DNA of 7,355 nt from Bryobacteraceae bacterium. GTDB taxonomy: Bacteria > Acidobacteriota > Terriglobia > Bryobacterales > Bryobacteraceae. The stretch covers positions 1-7,355 of the forward strand of contig JAICMB010000155.1 in assembly GCA_025929455.1 (NCBI GenBank), written 5' to 3'. Under the pieces are notes generated by a model that saw nothing but the letters and a program-made list of their open reading frames with translations, was not told where the DNA came from and did no database searches. This document shows positions 1 to 6,825 of the stretch, in pieces (positions within the stretch are counted from its first letter, which is position 1; the number at the start of each line of letters is the position of its first letter). Both the position numbers and the translations under genes were made by a program.

Positions 1-1602
1 GACTTCGGCTGCTTTGGATTCGATGGCTCCATGAGCGGCTTCGATTACGCCGACTTCCTGCTCGGCATTCCCGCCAGCAGCAAGCGCAATTACCGCGCAC
101 CGACTTCCTATGCGAGTTGGAACGAGGTCGCCGTGTACGCTCAGGACGACTTCAAAGTGAACTCCAGGTTGACGGTCAACCTCGGCCTGCGCTGGGAAGG
201 AGACCAGGCGGCGACGGATAAGAACGATGAGCTCTACAGCTTCAATCCGGCTACCGACGGCCTCGTGGTCCCGAGCCAGAAGTCGCTGCAGTTCATCTCG
301 CCGCTGTATCCATCGACAATTCCGATACAGACAGCAGCCCAGGCTGGATATCCGAGCACGCTCGTACAGTCCCATTGGAATAATTGGGGGCCGCGTATTG
401 GCTTCGCGTATCTCCCCTGGAAGGACAGCACCTTCGTACTGCGCGGTGGTTATGGCATTTACTATTCGCCGCTGATCGCCGCCAAGCTGGGCGACCAGCT
501 TTTCCAGGGCGGACCGTACGGATCGAGCGAGTCGTTCTTCAATGAATTGAATAACGGCGTTCCGACGTTCCAGTTTCCAAATCCGTTTGGCGGCGCCACC
601 GATTTGGGCGGCCAGAATGTTGAATCGCTGCTGAAGAATCTGACTACTCCGTATATTCAGCAGTGGAATCTTACGGCTGAGAAACAGTTGCAGGGCTCCA
701 TAGTCGTGCGCGCCAGCTACCGCGGATTCCGTGGCAATCAACTCGTTTGGACGCACGACCTGAATACGCCGCCTGCCAGCACCAGCAAGGATTTAGAAAA
801 CAACTATCTCCCGTATCCGAACTTCTTCCACGCCCGCATTAACGAAAATGGCGGCATCCAGAAATTCAATGCCATGGACCTCGGCGTGGAACGCAAATTC
901 GCTTCCGGGTTAACGTTCCAGTCTCAATACACGCTGGCGAAAAGCCAGTCTGACGCTGGAGACGATCGCGAGCGGAACTCGACCGAGGATCCCTACAACC
1001 GCGCGCGCGACTTTGGGAACGTTTCGTTTATGCCGCGGCATCGCTGGGTCAGCAGTGTGCTTTACGACTTGCCGTTCGGACGCGGCAAGAGTATTGGGAG
1101 CAACTGGAACCGCGTTCTCGACGGATTCGCCGGCGGATGGACCGTATCGGGCATCCTGATTGAGCAGTCGGGCCAGTTCCTGAATGTGCAATACAGCGGC
1201 ATCGATATTCTGCACAACCGGGTCCGGAGCGGCCGCCCGAACTGCGTGGCCGGCGTCAGCTTCTACCCGGACAACCAGTCCATCTCGAACTTCCTGAACC
1301 CGGCAGCGTTCGCGACCCCGACCCCGGGTACATTTGGTGATTGTCCGCGCAATGCGGTCAACGGCCCGGGAATCAACAGCGTCAACTTGAGCCTGCAAAA
1401 GACCTTCAAACTTGGCGAGCAGGCCACGTTCCGCATAATTGGATCAGCGTTGGATGCGTTGAACCATCCCATCTTCAACAACCCAAACACCACCATTACC
1501 AGCGGCGGGTTCGGACGCATCACGAGCGTGAACAGCAGCCGCAATGAATTGGGAGCGAGCGGCTCGCGCGCAATACAGATCGGCGCCCGCATAGACTTCT
1601 GA
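1..1602 (+). CDS. TonB-dependent receptor, Oar/CarboxypepD-reg type, C-terminal part (5' truncated by window)
   Basis: This is an outer-membrane beta-barrel receptor of the TonB-dependent family, probably importing or binding a large substrate with energy from TonB-ExbBD. The frame is open from the first base, so the N-terminal signal peptide, carboxypeptidase-regulatory-like domain and plug lie outside the window; 533 residues are visible and full members are usually around 1000 or more. Family landmarks, numbered from the first visible codon, are FADFLLG-like YADFLLGIP (about 16-25), YAQDDFKVNSRLTVNLGLRWE-type strand (about 46-65), WGPRIGFAY and LRGGYGIYY (about 126-155), PYIQQWNLT, a SYRGFRGNQL strand, and LDALNHPIFNNPNT near 484-500. 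The protein ends in IGARIDF; a terminal Phe is typical of outer-membrane barrels that use the BAM pathway. The substrate cannot be read from sequence. The family assignment is secure, the Acidobacteriota link is an inference. Confidence 0.9.
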   Translation, partial: DFGCFGFDGSMSGFDYADFLLGIPASSKRNYRAPTSYASWNEVAVYAQDDFKVNSRLTVNLGLRWEGDQAATDKNDELYSFNPATDGLVVPSQKSLQFISPLYPSTIPIQTAAQAGYPSTLVQSHWNNWGPRIGFAYLPWKDSTFVLRGGYGIYYSPLIAAKLGDQLFQGGPYGSSESFFNELNNGVPTFQFPNPFGGATDLGGQNVESLLKNLTTPYIQQWNLTAEKQLQGSIVVRASYRGFRGNQLVWTHDLNTPPASTSKDLENNYLPYPNFFHARINENGGIQKFNAMDLGVERKFASGLTFQSQYTLAKSQSDAGDDRERNSTEDPYNRARDFGNVSFMPRHRWVSSVLYDLPFGRGKSIGSNWNRVLDGFAGGWTVSGILIEQSGQFLNVQYSGIDILHNRVRSGRPNCVAGVSFYPDNQSISNFLNPAAFATPTPGTFGDCPRNAVNGPGINSVNLSLQKTFKLGEQATFRIIGSALDALNHPIFNNPNTTITSGGFGRITSVNSSRNELGASGSRAIQIGARIDF

Positions 1603-1612
1603 GCGCAGTGCG

Positions 1613-1631
1613 AAGCGCATCCCCCGCGCTT
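1613..1631 (+). terminator. Small hairpin just after the receptor stop codon
   Basis: A perfect 6-bp inverted repeat, AAGCGC (1613-1618) and GCGCTT (1626-1631), encloses the 7-base loop ATCCCCC. It begins 10 bases after the receptor's TGA. No T-run follows, so it is not a classical intrinsic terminator on its own. It may protect the mRNA 3' end or act with the stronger hairpin at 1650. Confidence 0.3.
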
Positions 1632-1649
1632 AACACCGTTCAGCGTAAA

Positions 1650-1674
1650 CCGGCCGCCCGCCCAGGGCGGCCGG
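1650..1674 (+). terminator. GC-rich hairpin, possible terminator between receptor and C-N hydrolase genes
   Basis: A perfect 9-bp stem is visible: CCGGCCGCC (1650-1658) and GGCGGCCGG (1666-1674) around a 7-base loop. It lies 48 bases after the receptor stop and 30 bases before the ATG of the next gene. What follows (ACCATCGTTCCTTTG) is only mildly T-rich, so termination is plausible but not proven. If it terminates, the hydrolase gene needs its own promoter; I see no convincing -35/-10 pair in the short remaining gap. Confidence 0.45.
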
Positions 1675-1704
1675 ACCATCGTTCCTTTGCCGCGCAAACT
1701 GACA

Positions 1705-3024
1705 ATGATCCAATCTGCAACGTTTCTGCGGCTATCCGTTGGTGTCGCGTGCTTCCTTTTAGCGGCTCAGAACCCCGCACCACGAGCAAACGACCTCACG
1801 ACACCGGACGGGTGGCAAACAGGCTCACCCCGTGATGGCATCCGGCCACGATTTGCATACGAACCAGATGGAGGTCCCGGTGGCACACCCGTATTGACGA
1901 TCACGTCCAATACCGACGGCGCGTACGGATACTGGCGCAAGACCTTCGACGTGTCGGGAGGAGCGTTTTACCGGTTTTCCGCGCTGCACAAGACCGATAA
2001 CGTGGCGACGCCGCGGCGCAGCGTTCTCGCCCAAATTGTTTGGAGGGACGACCGCATGCGTATCGTTCCAACGGACATGGGCAGCGTCGAACCGGAACTG
2101 CCTGTCGAACGCGGTGTGCGCGCGAACGGCTGGTCAGAACTGACCGACATCTACAAGGCTCCGCCCGGCGCAACGCGTGCACAGGTCGATCTGGTGCTGC
2201 GGTGGGTTTCGAGCGGCTCCGTCACATGGAGAGATATTTCGTTGGCGCGGACCGATCCGCCGCCGAAACACTTGGTCCGCCTTGCCGCAGCGCATCTGCG
2301 GCCTGCGAACACGTCCGGCACAAGTGAGAATCTGCGGTTGATGGAACCGCTCGTTGCCGAAGCAGCAGACAAAAAGGCAGACCTGATCGTTTTCGGAGAA
2401 GTCATGACGATCATGGGTGTGCGTAAGCCGGAGCCGGCCGCGGAAACGGTGCCCGGACCTACCACCGCTCTGCTCGGAGCGATGGCGCGGAAACACAATA
2501 TCTATCTTGTCGCGGGCTTGCCCGAACGCGAAGGCAACTTGATTTACAACAGCGCGGTTCTGCTTGGCCCCGATGGACAACTCATCGGCAAGTACAGGAA
2601 GGCGGCCCTCACGACACGCGAAGCCGCGGACGGCTACACGCCGGGCACAGAATATCCCGTTTTCCAGACCCGTTTCGGGAAGCTCGGCATCATGATCTGT
2701 TACGACCTCTTCTTCCCGGAAGTCGCGCGGCATCTGACCGAAAACGGCGCCGAGATCATCGCTGTGCCGATCTGGGGCGGCGACGAACTCCTGGCGCGGG
2801 CACGCGCGATCGATAACCGCGTGTTCCTGGTGACGAGCACGTATGAAGCGCCCTGGCTGCACTGGATGAGGTCCGGTGTGTGGGATCGCGAAGGCAACCT
2901 AATCGCGGCCGCGAAGCGTTATGGAACCATCGCGGTCGCCGATGTAGACCTGAACGAGCGCTTCGATCACAAGTGGCTCGGCGATTTCCGAAGCCAACTT
3001 CCGCGCGAAAGACCCCTGCCGTGA
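1705..3024 (+). CDS. Secreted carbon-nitrogen hydrolase (nitrilase superfamily) with N-terminal jelly-roll-like domain
   Basis: This enzyme is predicted to hydrolyse a non-peptide C-N bond (amide, carbamoyl or nitrile) through a Glu-Lys-Cys triad; the substrate is unknown. I chose the ATG at 1705 (439 aa), which opens a signal peptide with hydrophobic core FLRLSVGVACFLLAA; a TTG at 1687 adds six residues, and neither has a clear Shine-Dalgarno. Residues about 30-190 form a beta-rich region (aromatic-rich strands such as YWRKTFDVSGGAFYRFSA and a final VTWRDISLAR) resembling CBM4/9-like jelly rolls. The catalytic domain spans about 195-425: Glu232 in IVFGE, Lys299 in KYRK, Cys332 in GIMICYDLFFPE, then the IDNRVFLVTS strand. 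Most family members are cytoplasmic and about 260-300 aa, so export and the added domain are notable. The stop overlaps the GTG of the next gene (GTGA), implying translational coupling. Which residue acts as the second conserved Glu is not clear. Confidence 0.88.
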   Translation: MIQSATFLRLSVGVACFLLAAQNPAPRANDLTTPDGWQTGSPRDGIRPRFAYEPDGGPGGTPVLTITSNTDGAYGYWRKTFDVSGGAFYRFSALHKTDNVATPRRSVLAQIVWRDDRMRIVPTDMGSVEPELPVERGVRANGWSELTDIYKAPPGATRAQVDLVLRWVSSGSVTWRDISLARTDPPPKHLVRLAAAHLRPANTSGTSENLRLMEPLVAEAADKKADLIVFGEVMTIMGVRKPEPAAETVPGPTTALLGAMARKHNIYLVAGLPEREGNLIYNSAVLLGPDGQLIGKYRKAALTTREAADGYTPGTEYPVFQTRFGKLGIMICYDLFFPEVARHLTENGAEIIAVPIWGGDELLARARAIDNRVFLVTSTYEAPWLHWMRSGVWDREGNLIAAAKRYGTIAVADVDLNERFDHKWLGDFRSQLPRERPLP

Positions 3025-3239
3025 GCACGTTTGCCGTGTTCCGTGTCGCGCTGCTGCTATTGCCCGTGGCACTCGCGATTAGCGCCTCCGCCGCTCACAA
3101 GATCGATCTTCCGCTGGCCGGTTCCTTCCGTCCGGCGGCGGATTCCATACCCGTCGATGTTTCCGTTGCAGGGCCGCACCGCTTCATGTCGATGGGCGGT
3201 AAAACCGGATATCACGCCCGCAGTACGAAAACCGTGCTG

Positions 3240-3760
3240 CGGGTTAGAACTTCGTTGCATCATGCCGCGCAAGGGACCATTTCGTTTTGGCTCTGTCCGC
3301 TCGAAGATCTCGGAGTCGCCGCAGCGATGCCCTGGATTACCCGGGGTGACCGCAATGCGCAGATTACGCGCTCATCGCGGACGGATTGCCCGTCAACGAC
3401 CCGGCGAAGACCACCTTCTCCTGGTATTGGCGCTCGGGCTGTCACCCGCAGATGATCGCGAAGTTCGTTTCGGGCGATCCCAAACCCAAATCGAATGTCA
3501 CGTTGGTGCGGTTATGTCATTACCGAGCACCTGCCCCTGTATCGCAAACGCTGGTACCAGTTGGCGCTGACCTGGAACAAAACCAAGCACCGGCTGCGAA
3601 CGTACGTGAACGGCATTCTTTGCGGCGCCACGGACTATCCTCTCGACGCTCAGGCGAGCGGCGACGCGCTGTATTTGGGCAACACCGCAATGGCCTTCGC
3701 CAGCCTGCAAATCTACAATACGGAATTGCCGGGTGCGAACGTAGCAAGCGGATACACGGG
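3240..3760 (+). other. LamG / concanavalin A-like domain within the broken gene (spans two frameshifts)
   Basis: The stitched translation shows a typical LamG-type order: a GTISFWLCP strand in frame 3 (about 3273-3300), NADYALIADGL and FSWYWRSG in frame 2 (about 3356-3440), then RWYQLALTW, LRTYVNGILCG and ALYLGN in frame 3 (about 3550-3690). The W-x-x-L-A-L-T-W strand followed by Y-V-N-G is the characteristic core of LamG/pentraxin-like jelly rolls that bind sugars or proteins. The ligand is unknown. Confidence 0.65.
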
Positions 3761-3824
3761 AAAAGATCCGACAACACAGGCGGAATTGTTGGACCTCTTC
3801 ACCGTGCGGCCGCGGCCCCTGCCG

Positions 3825-4506
3825 ACTGGCATCCCGCTTCGCAATGGAAGCTTGCGGACGAATTCTCCTTCACGCACGCCAGTGACCTGAAAGGCTGGAC
3901 ACAGCAGGGGTGCCTGCCTCCACATCCGATTAAGGAACTTCGTATCACCGACGAAGGCCTGCTGATTGAAACTCCTCCGGAAATCGCCGTGGAATCGAGG
4001 ATGTATTTGTGGAGCCCGCGCGATTATGAGGGCGACCTTGCGGTCGAGATGGACTTCCGGCCTGAACGGGATTCCCGTCTCGCACTGATGGTTTTCGAAG
4101 CATCCGGCATGCAGCGCGAAGATTTTCTGACCGATCAGCCCCCACGTACGACAGGATCGATGTCCACGATCATTGCCGATACCGTCCGCAATTATCACTG
4201 GGAGTTCTTTCGCAGAACCGGCGACGTGCGCGCGCAATCGGGACGCAGGTGCTAATCAAGAACCCCTGGCAGCGGCCGCTCGGGATGTCCACCCTGCCCC
4301 GCATAACGGTCGGGCAATGGCATCGCCTGCTGTTTGTCCAGGAGGGCGCCCGGCTTCGCTGTGCCAAAGACGGTAGATGGGTACTCGATGCCCGCGATAA
4401 CGGGTTTACCGACAACGGGCCGGTGTACAATTCCGGCCGCATCGGTATGCGGCTGATGTACGACACGCGGATGCGCTTCCGAAACCTGAAGATCTGGAAT
4501 CGCAAC
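3825..4506 (+). other. DUF1961-like beta-sandwich domain within the broken gene (spans one frameshift)
   Basis: After the third frameshift the frame-2 segment begins with a domain opening (WKLADEFSFTHASDLKGW) and continues through MYLWSPRDYEGDLAVEMDF and YHWEFFRR. The end is in frame 1: VLIKNPWQ, WHRLLFVQEG, GRWVLDARDNG, NGPVYNSGRIGMRLM and MRFRNLKIWNRN. The order WSP-x-D-[FY], YH-x-x-[FY][FY], KNP, D-GPVY-x-x-G-x-IG-x-R-x-M, [FY]RN-x-[KR][IV]W recalls DUF1961, a concanavalin A-like family met near polysaccharide-degrading genes. I base this on remembered family patterns, not on a search. Confidence 0.5.
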
Positions 4507-4558
4507 TACGGGCGCGCAGGTCGCGGGCAGTTCCGGCTGATTGCGCTGAACCCGCGCC

Positions 4559-5395
4559 CTACGGCACGTGCGTTTTTTCAGGTTCGTGATGCTCTGCCGT
4601 GGCATCGATCACCGGCCCGTGCATCTCTTCCTCGCCGAACATGTTACGCAGGCGCGACTGCTCCTGCAACCGCCGCATCTTTACCTGCCGATAAGACATT
4701 TCCGACGCGTTACGGACGAACATGCCGATGAAAATCCACCACAGCCCGTTGATGAAGCTGCCACGAAATGCACTCCAAATGCCGAGCAGGATCAGCAAAT
4801 ATCCGAAAGCGGAACCGATCCACGCGGCGATTCGCGTCGCCGGCAGAATATCGCCCTTCTTCGCCCAGATCGCCGCGCGCAGGACGCGGCCGCCGTCGAG
4901 CGGAAACGCCGGGATCATATTGAACACCGCCAGCACCGCATTGATCCACGCCAGGTAAAACAATACGTGCGTCCAGGGTGCATATACGCCGCCCATGTGT
5001 GCGCCGCTGTACACGGCAAAGCACCCGCAAGCCACCGCGACACTCATGAGCGGACCCGCGATCGCCATAAGAAATTCCGCTTTGGCGCTGCCGGGCTCTT
5101 CCCCCATTTCAGCGATACCGCCGAAAATGAACAGCGTGATCCCGTTCATCGGAATACCATAGCGGCGCGCTACAACGGAGTGCGCGAATTCATGAACGAC
5201 AATCGAAAAGAACAGTCCCACGGCGGCTGCGGCCGCCATGCCGATGTAGACAGCCCGCGAATACCCCGGAAACTGCATCGGGAAAAAGCCGGCCGCGAGT
5301 GTCCAAATAATTAGGACAGCGAGAATGAGCCAGCTCGAATGCAGCCGCACTTCAAAGCCGGAAAGGCGGAACAGCTTTAGTCCACGTCCGAACAT
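4559..5395 (-). CDS. Site-2 protease family protein (M50B zinc metalloprotease), CBS-less
   Basis: This is a polytopic inner-membrane zinc protease that cuts substrates within the membrane, as SpoIVFB-type enzymes do. The 278-residue product has about six hydrophobic segments (roughly 17-37, 48-72, 107-130, 143-165, 188-208, 213-228). The zinc-binding HExxH is HEFAH at 68-72 in the second segment, and the second motif [12 protein letters not shown] at 159-170 supplies the Asp ligand (Asp167). [23 protein letters not shown] (about 93-114) is the usual connecting region. Many relatives carry two C-terminal CBS domains after a SYRQV-like helix; here that helix (about 234-250) is followed only by a short charged tail ending EPEKTHVP. 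It starts at ATG 5395, has no clear Shine-Dalgarno, and lies 118 bp downstream of ndk on the same strand. Its 3' end converges on the broken LamG gene. The substrate is unknown. Confidence 0.92.
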   Translation of the reverse strand: MFGRGLKLFRLSGFEVRLHSSWLILAVLIIWTLAAGFFPMQFPGYSRAVYIGMAAAAAVGLFFSIVVHEFAHSVVARRYGIPMNGITLFIFGGIAEMGEEPGSAKAEFLMAIAGPLMSVAVACGCFAVYSGAHMGGVYAPWTHVLFYLAWINAVLAVFNMIPAFPLDGGRVLRAAIWAKKGDILPATRIAAWIGSAFGYLLILLGIWSAFRGSFINGLWWIFIGMFVRNASEMSYRQVKMRRLQEQSRLRNMFGEEEMHGPVIDATAEHHEPEKTHVP

Positions 5396-5405
5396 AATTG
5401 GGCGC

Positions 5406-5420
5406 TCCCACTAAGTGGGA
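5406..5420. promoter_or_regulatory. 15-bp palindrome upstream of the site-2 protease gene, possible operator or hairpin
   Basis: TCCCAC (5406-5411), TAA, GTGGGA (5415-5420) is a perfect inverted repeat ending 11 bases upstream of the protease ATG. With one bulged base (5421) the arms extend by CGC/GCG to nine pairs. The position, just before the start codon in the gene's own direction, suits a repressor site or an mRNA hairpin affecting ribosome loading. No regulator is known for it; function is inferred from symmetry and location alone. Confidence 0.35.
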
Positions 5421-5434
5421 CGCGGCTCGTGGAG

Positions 5435-5452
5435 TTTTCGTTCGTGCGAAAA
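5435..5452. repeat. Small inverted repeat in the ndk-protease intergenic region
   Basis: TTTTCG (5435-5440) and CGAAAA (5447-5452) form a perfect 6-bp inverted repeat with a 6-base spacer, lying between the ndk stop and the 5406 palindrome. The stem is AT-rich with no T-run after it on either strand beyond its own arm, so it is a poor terminator. It could be a protein-binding site or chance. Confidence 0.25.
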
Positions 5453-5513
5453 GGCTTAGGTGAGATCACTGCGCCCCGGCGGGCCTCGGCCAAAGTGTTC
5501 TGAGCATGCGACG

Positions 5514-5927
5514 CTACAGCAGTTCCGCCGTGCTGAAGAAGAACGGGATTTCGATGGCGGCAGTTTCGGGCGCATCGGAGCCGTGCACGGCATTCCGCTC
5601 GATGCTGCTGGCGAACTTTTTGCGGATGGTGCCCTCGGCAGCATTGGCCGGGTTTGTCGCGCCCATGATGTTGCGCCAGTGCTGGATGGCGTTCTCGTGC
5701 TCCAACACCATGACGACGACGGGCCCTTCCGTCATGAACTGGACGAGGCTGCCGTAAAACGGGCGTTCGCGATGCACTTCGTAAAATGCTTCGGCCTGCT
5801 GACGGCTAAGACGCGTCATTTTCAGGCCGCGGACTTTGAAACCGGCCTGCTCGATCATGGCGAGGATAGCGCCGGCCTGACCCGCGGCCACGGCGTCCGG
5901 CTTGATGATTCCGAATGTCTGTTGCAT
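5514..5927 (-). CDS. ndk: Nucleoside diphosphate kinase
   Basis: The enzyme transfers the gamma phosphate from ATP to other NDPs through a phosphohistidine, keeping cellular NTP and dNTP pools balanced in the cytoplasm. The 137-residue product matches the usual 135-145. It begins [13 protein letters not shown], with the nucleotide-site Lys9 of the IKPDA signature. The active-site signature N-A-V-H-G-S-D at 112-118 places the catalytic histidine at His115. Arg85, Thr91, Arg102 and Asn112 fall where phosphate-binding residues sit in the family. The ATG at 5927 is chosen because the family N-terminus starts exactly there; the frame is open farther upstream only as an overlap with sucD. It starts 13 bases after the sucD stop on the same strand, so it is very likely cotranscribed with sucCD, a sensible pairing because succinyl-CoA synthetase generates the NTP that Ndk redistributes. 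Confidence 0.97.
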   Translation of the reverse strand: MQQTFGIIKPDAVAAGQAGAILAMIEQAGFKVRGLKMTRLSRQQAEAFYEVHRERPFYGSLVQFMTEGPVVVMVLEHENAIQHWRNIMGATNPANAAEGTIRKKFASSIERNAVHGSDAPETAAIEIPFFFSTAELL

Positions 5928-5940
5928 GTGTATTGTGACG

Positions 5941-6825
5941 TTATCTCGACGCGTGCCGGCCCAAGCGCGCAGCGACGTTGTCGCCGATGTCCGCGGGGCT
6001 CGCGCAAACCGTGATGCCGGCGTCCTGCATGGCGCGAATTTTATCTTCAGCGCGGCCCGAGCCGCCGGAAATGATCGCGCCGGCGTGGCCCATACGGCGG
6101 CCGGGCGGGGCGGTCTGGCCCGCGATGAAGCCGACCACGGGTTTGCGCACGTTTTGCTTAATATATGCGGCGGCGGTCTCTTCGGCATTGCCGCCGATTT
6201 CGCCGATCATGACGATGGCGTTCGTGTCGGGATCGGCGTTGAACAGTTCCATGGCATCCGTGAAGGTCGTGCCGATGATCGGATCGCCACCAATGCCGAT
6301 GCAGGTGGATTGGCCGATGCCGAGCTTTGTGAGCTGGCCGACCGCTTCATAGGTGAGCGTGCCGGAGCGCGACACGACGCCCACGTTGCCCGGCAGATGA
6401 ATGTGTCCGGGCATGATGCCGATTTTGCATTTCCCCGGTGAGATGATGCCGGGGCAGTTGGGCCCGATCAGCCGCGTCTTGCGGTCTTTCATGAACGCCC
6501 ACACGCGCTCCATGTCGGCCGCGGGAATTCCCTCCGTGATGCAAACCACGAGCGGCACATTGCTAGCCGCGGATTCCATGATCGCGTCGGCGGCGAACGG
6601 AGGCGGCACGAAGATGACGCTGGCGTTGGCGCCGGTTTCGCGTACGGCTTCGGCGACGGTGTTGAACACTGGTCGATCGAGATGCGTTTGCCCGCCTTTG
6701 CCGGGCGTTGTTCCGCCGACAACCTGAGTGCCGTAATCGATCGAGGCCTGCGCATGGAACGTGGCCTCGCGCCCGGTGAAGCCCTGAAACAGAACGCGCG
6801 TGTTTTGATCTACCAGTATGCTCAT
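5941..6825 (-). CDS. sucD: Succinyl-CoA synthetase (succinate-CoA ligase, ADP/GDP-forming) subunit alpha
   Basis: This is the TCA-cycle subunit that binds CoA and carries the phosphohistidine in the conversion of succinyl-CoA to succinate with substrate-level NTP formation. The 294-residue product is full length. Residues 1-125 are the CoA-binding Rossmann domain: [18 protein letters not shown] opening, GGTTPGKGG at 37-45 and ITEGIP at 96-101. The ligase domain follows with IGPNCPG at 120-126, [10 protein letters not shown] at 151-160, GIGGDP at 177-182 and IGEIGG at 207-212. The active-site motif RMGHAGA puts the phosphorylated histidine at His247, equivalent to His246 in E. coli SucD. The ATG overlaps the sucC stop by 4 bases (ATGA), giving translational coupling that helps keep the alpha and beta subunits in equal amounts. 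ndk follows 13 bases later. Confidence 0.97.
   Translation of the reverse strand: MSILVDQNTRVLFQGFTGREATFHAQASIDYGTQVVGGTTPGKGGQTHLDRPVFNTVAEAVRETGANASVIFVPPPFAADAIMESAASNVPLVVCITEGIPAADMERVWAFMKDRKTRLIGPNCPGIISPGKCKIGIMPGHIHLPGNVGVVSRSGTLTYEAVGQLTKLGIGQSTCIGIGGDPIIGTTFTDAMELFNADPDTNAIVMIGEIGGNAEETAAAYIKQNVRKPVVGFIAGQTAPPGRRMGHAGAIISGGSGRAEDKIRAMQDAGITVCASPADIGDNVAARLGRHASR

Larger units (their letters stand above)
3021..4540 (+). pseudogene. Secreted LamG / DUF1961-like protein gene, broken by four frameshifts
   Basis: The gene starts at a GTG that overlaps the hydrolase stop by 4 bases and encodes a signal peptide (hydrophobic VALLLLPVALAIS, possible cleavage after SASA). The protein then passes through five reading-frame segments: frame 3 from 3021 to about 3355, frame 2 to about 3510, frame 3 to about 3812, frame 2 to about 4232, then frame 1. 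The joins lie near 3350-3362 (one base lost), 3503-3515 (one gained), 3804-3823 (one lost) and 4222-4238 (one lost, in a GCGCGC run). Stitched together it would be roughly 500 residues with two lectin-like beta domains and no internal nonsense codon in the coding segments. The 3' end is uncertain: homology-like sequence stops near 4506; frame 1 then runs open to 4731 into the opposite gene, while frame 2 stops at 4538-4540, which I used. It may be a recent pseudogene or a sequencing artefact. A role in glycan binding is inferred. Confidence 0.72.

Noticed and set aside
910..1398. A 162-codon minus-strand frame inside the TonB receptor gene
   Set aside because: It is opposite well-conserved barrel strands, has arginine- and alanine-heavy shadow composition and shows no domain.
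1708..1770. Lipoprotein signal in the C-N hydrolase N-terminus (Cys in VGVAC)
   Set aside because: The -3 position is Gly rather than Leu/Val/Ile, and hydrophobic residues continue after the Cys, so an ordinary signal peptide fits better.
2134..2862. A 242-codon minus-strand frame inside the C-N hydrolase gene
   Set aside because: It lies opposite the catalytic domain, including the active-site Cys motif. Its Arg/Gly/His-rich translation matches no family I know.
3343..3515. Programmed ribosomal frameshifting as the cause of the frame changes
   Set aside because: I see no slippery heptamer with a downstream pseudoknot at the joins, and four shifts of differing direction in one gene are much better explained by mutation or sequencing error.
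3386..4255. A single 289-codon plus-strand frame across the middle of the LamG gene
   Set aside because: Only its two ends (about 3386-3510 and 3815-4232) carry domain-like sequence. Its middle is a low-complexity Arg/Ala-rich out-of-frame translation, while the LamG core there is clearly in another frame.
4568..5314. A 248-codon plus-strand open frame opposite the site-2 protease gene
   Set aside because: It is His/Arg/Asp-rich shadow sequence with no recognisable motif. The minus strand carries the catalytic motifs and transmembrane pattern of a real M50B protein.
5471..5500. GC-rich small hairpin after ndk as its terminator
   Set aside because: The best stem is only four pairs (GCCC/GGGC) with no T-run following on the minus strand, so it is not supportable.
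5928..6188. An 87-residue upstream extension of ndk inside sucD
   Set aside because: The family N-terminus begins at the ATG at 5927. The extension is Arg/Ala/Pro-rich and overlaps the conserved end of sucD in another frame.
5902..6441. Plus-strand open frames opposite sucD (also 5978-6352 and 6401-6727)
   Set aside because: They are antisense shadows of a conserved GC-rich gene, with no family motif and no start signal.
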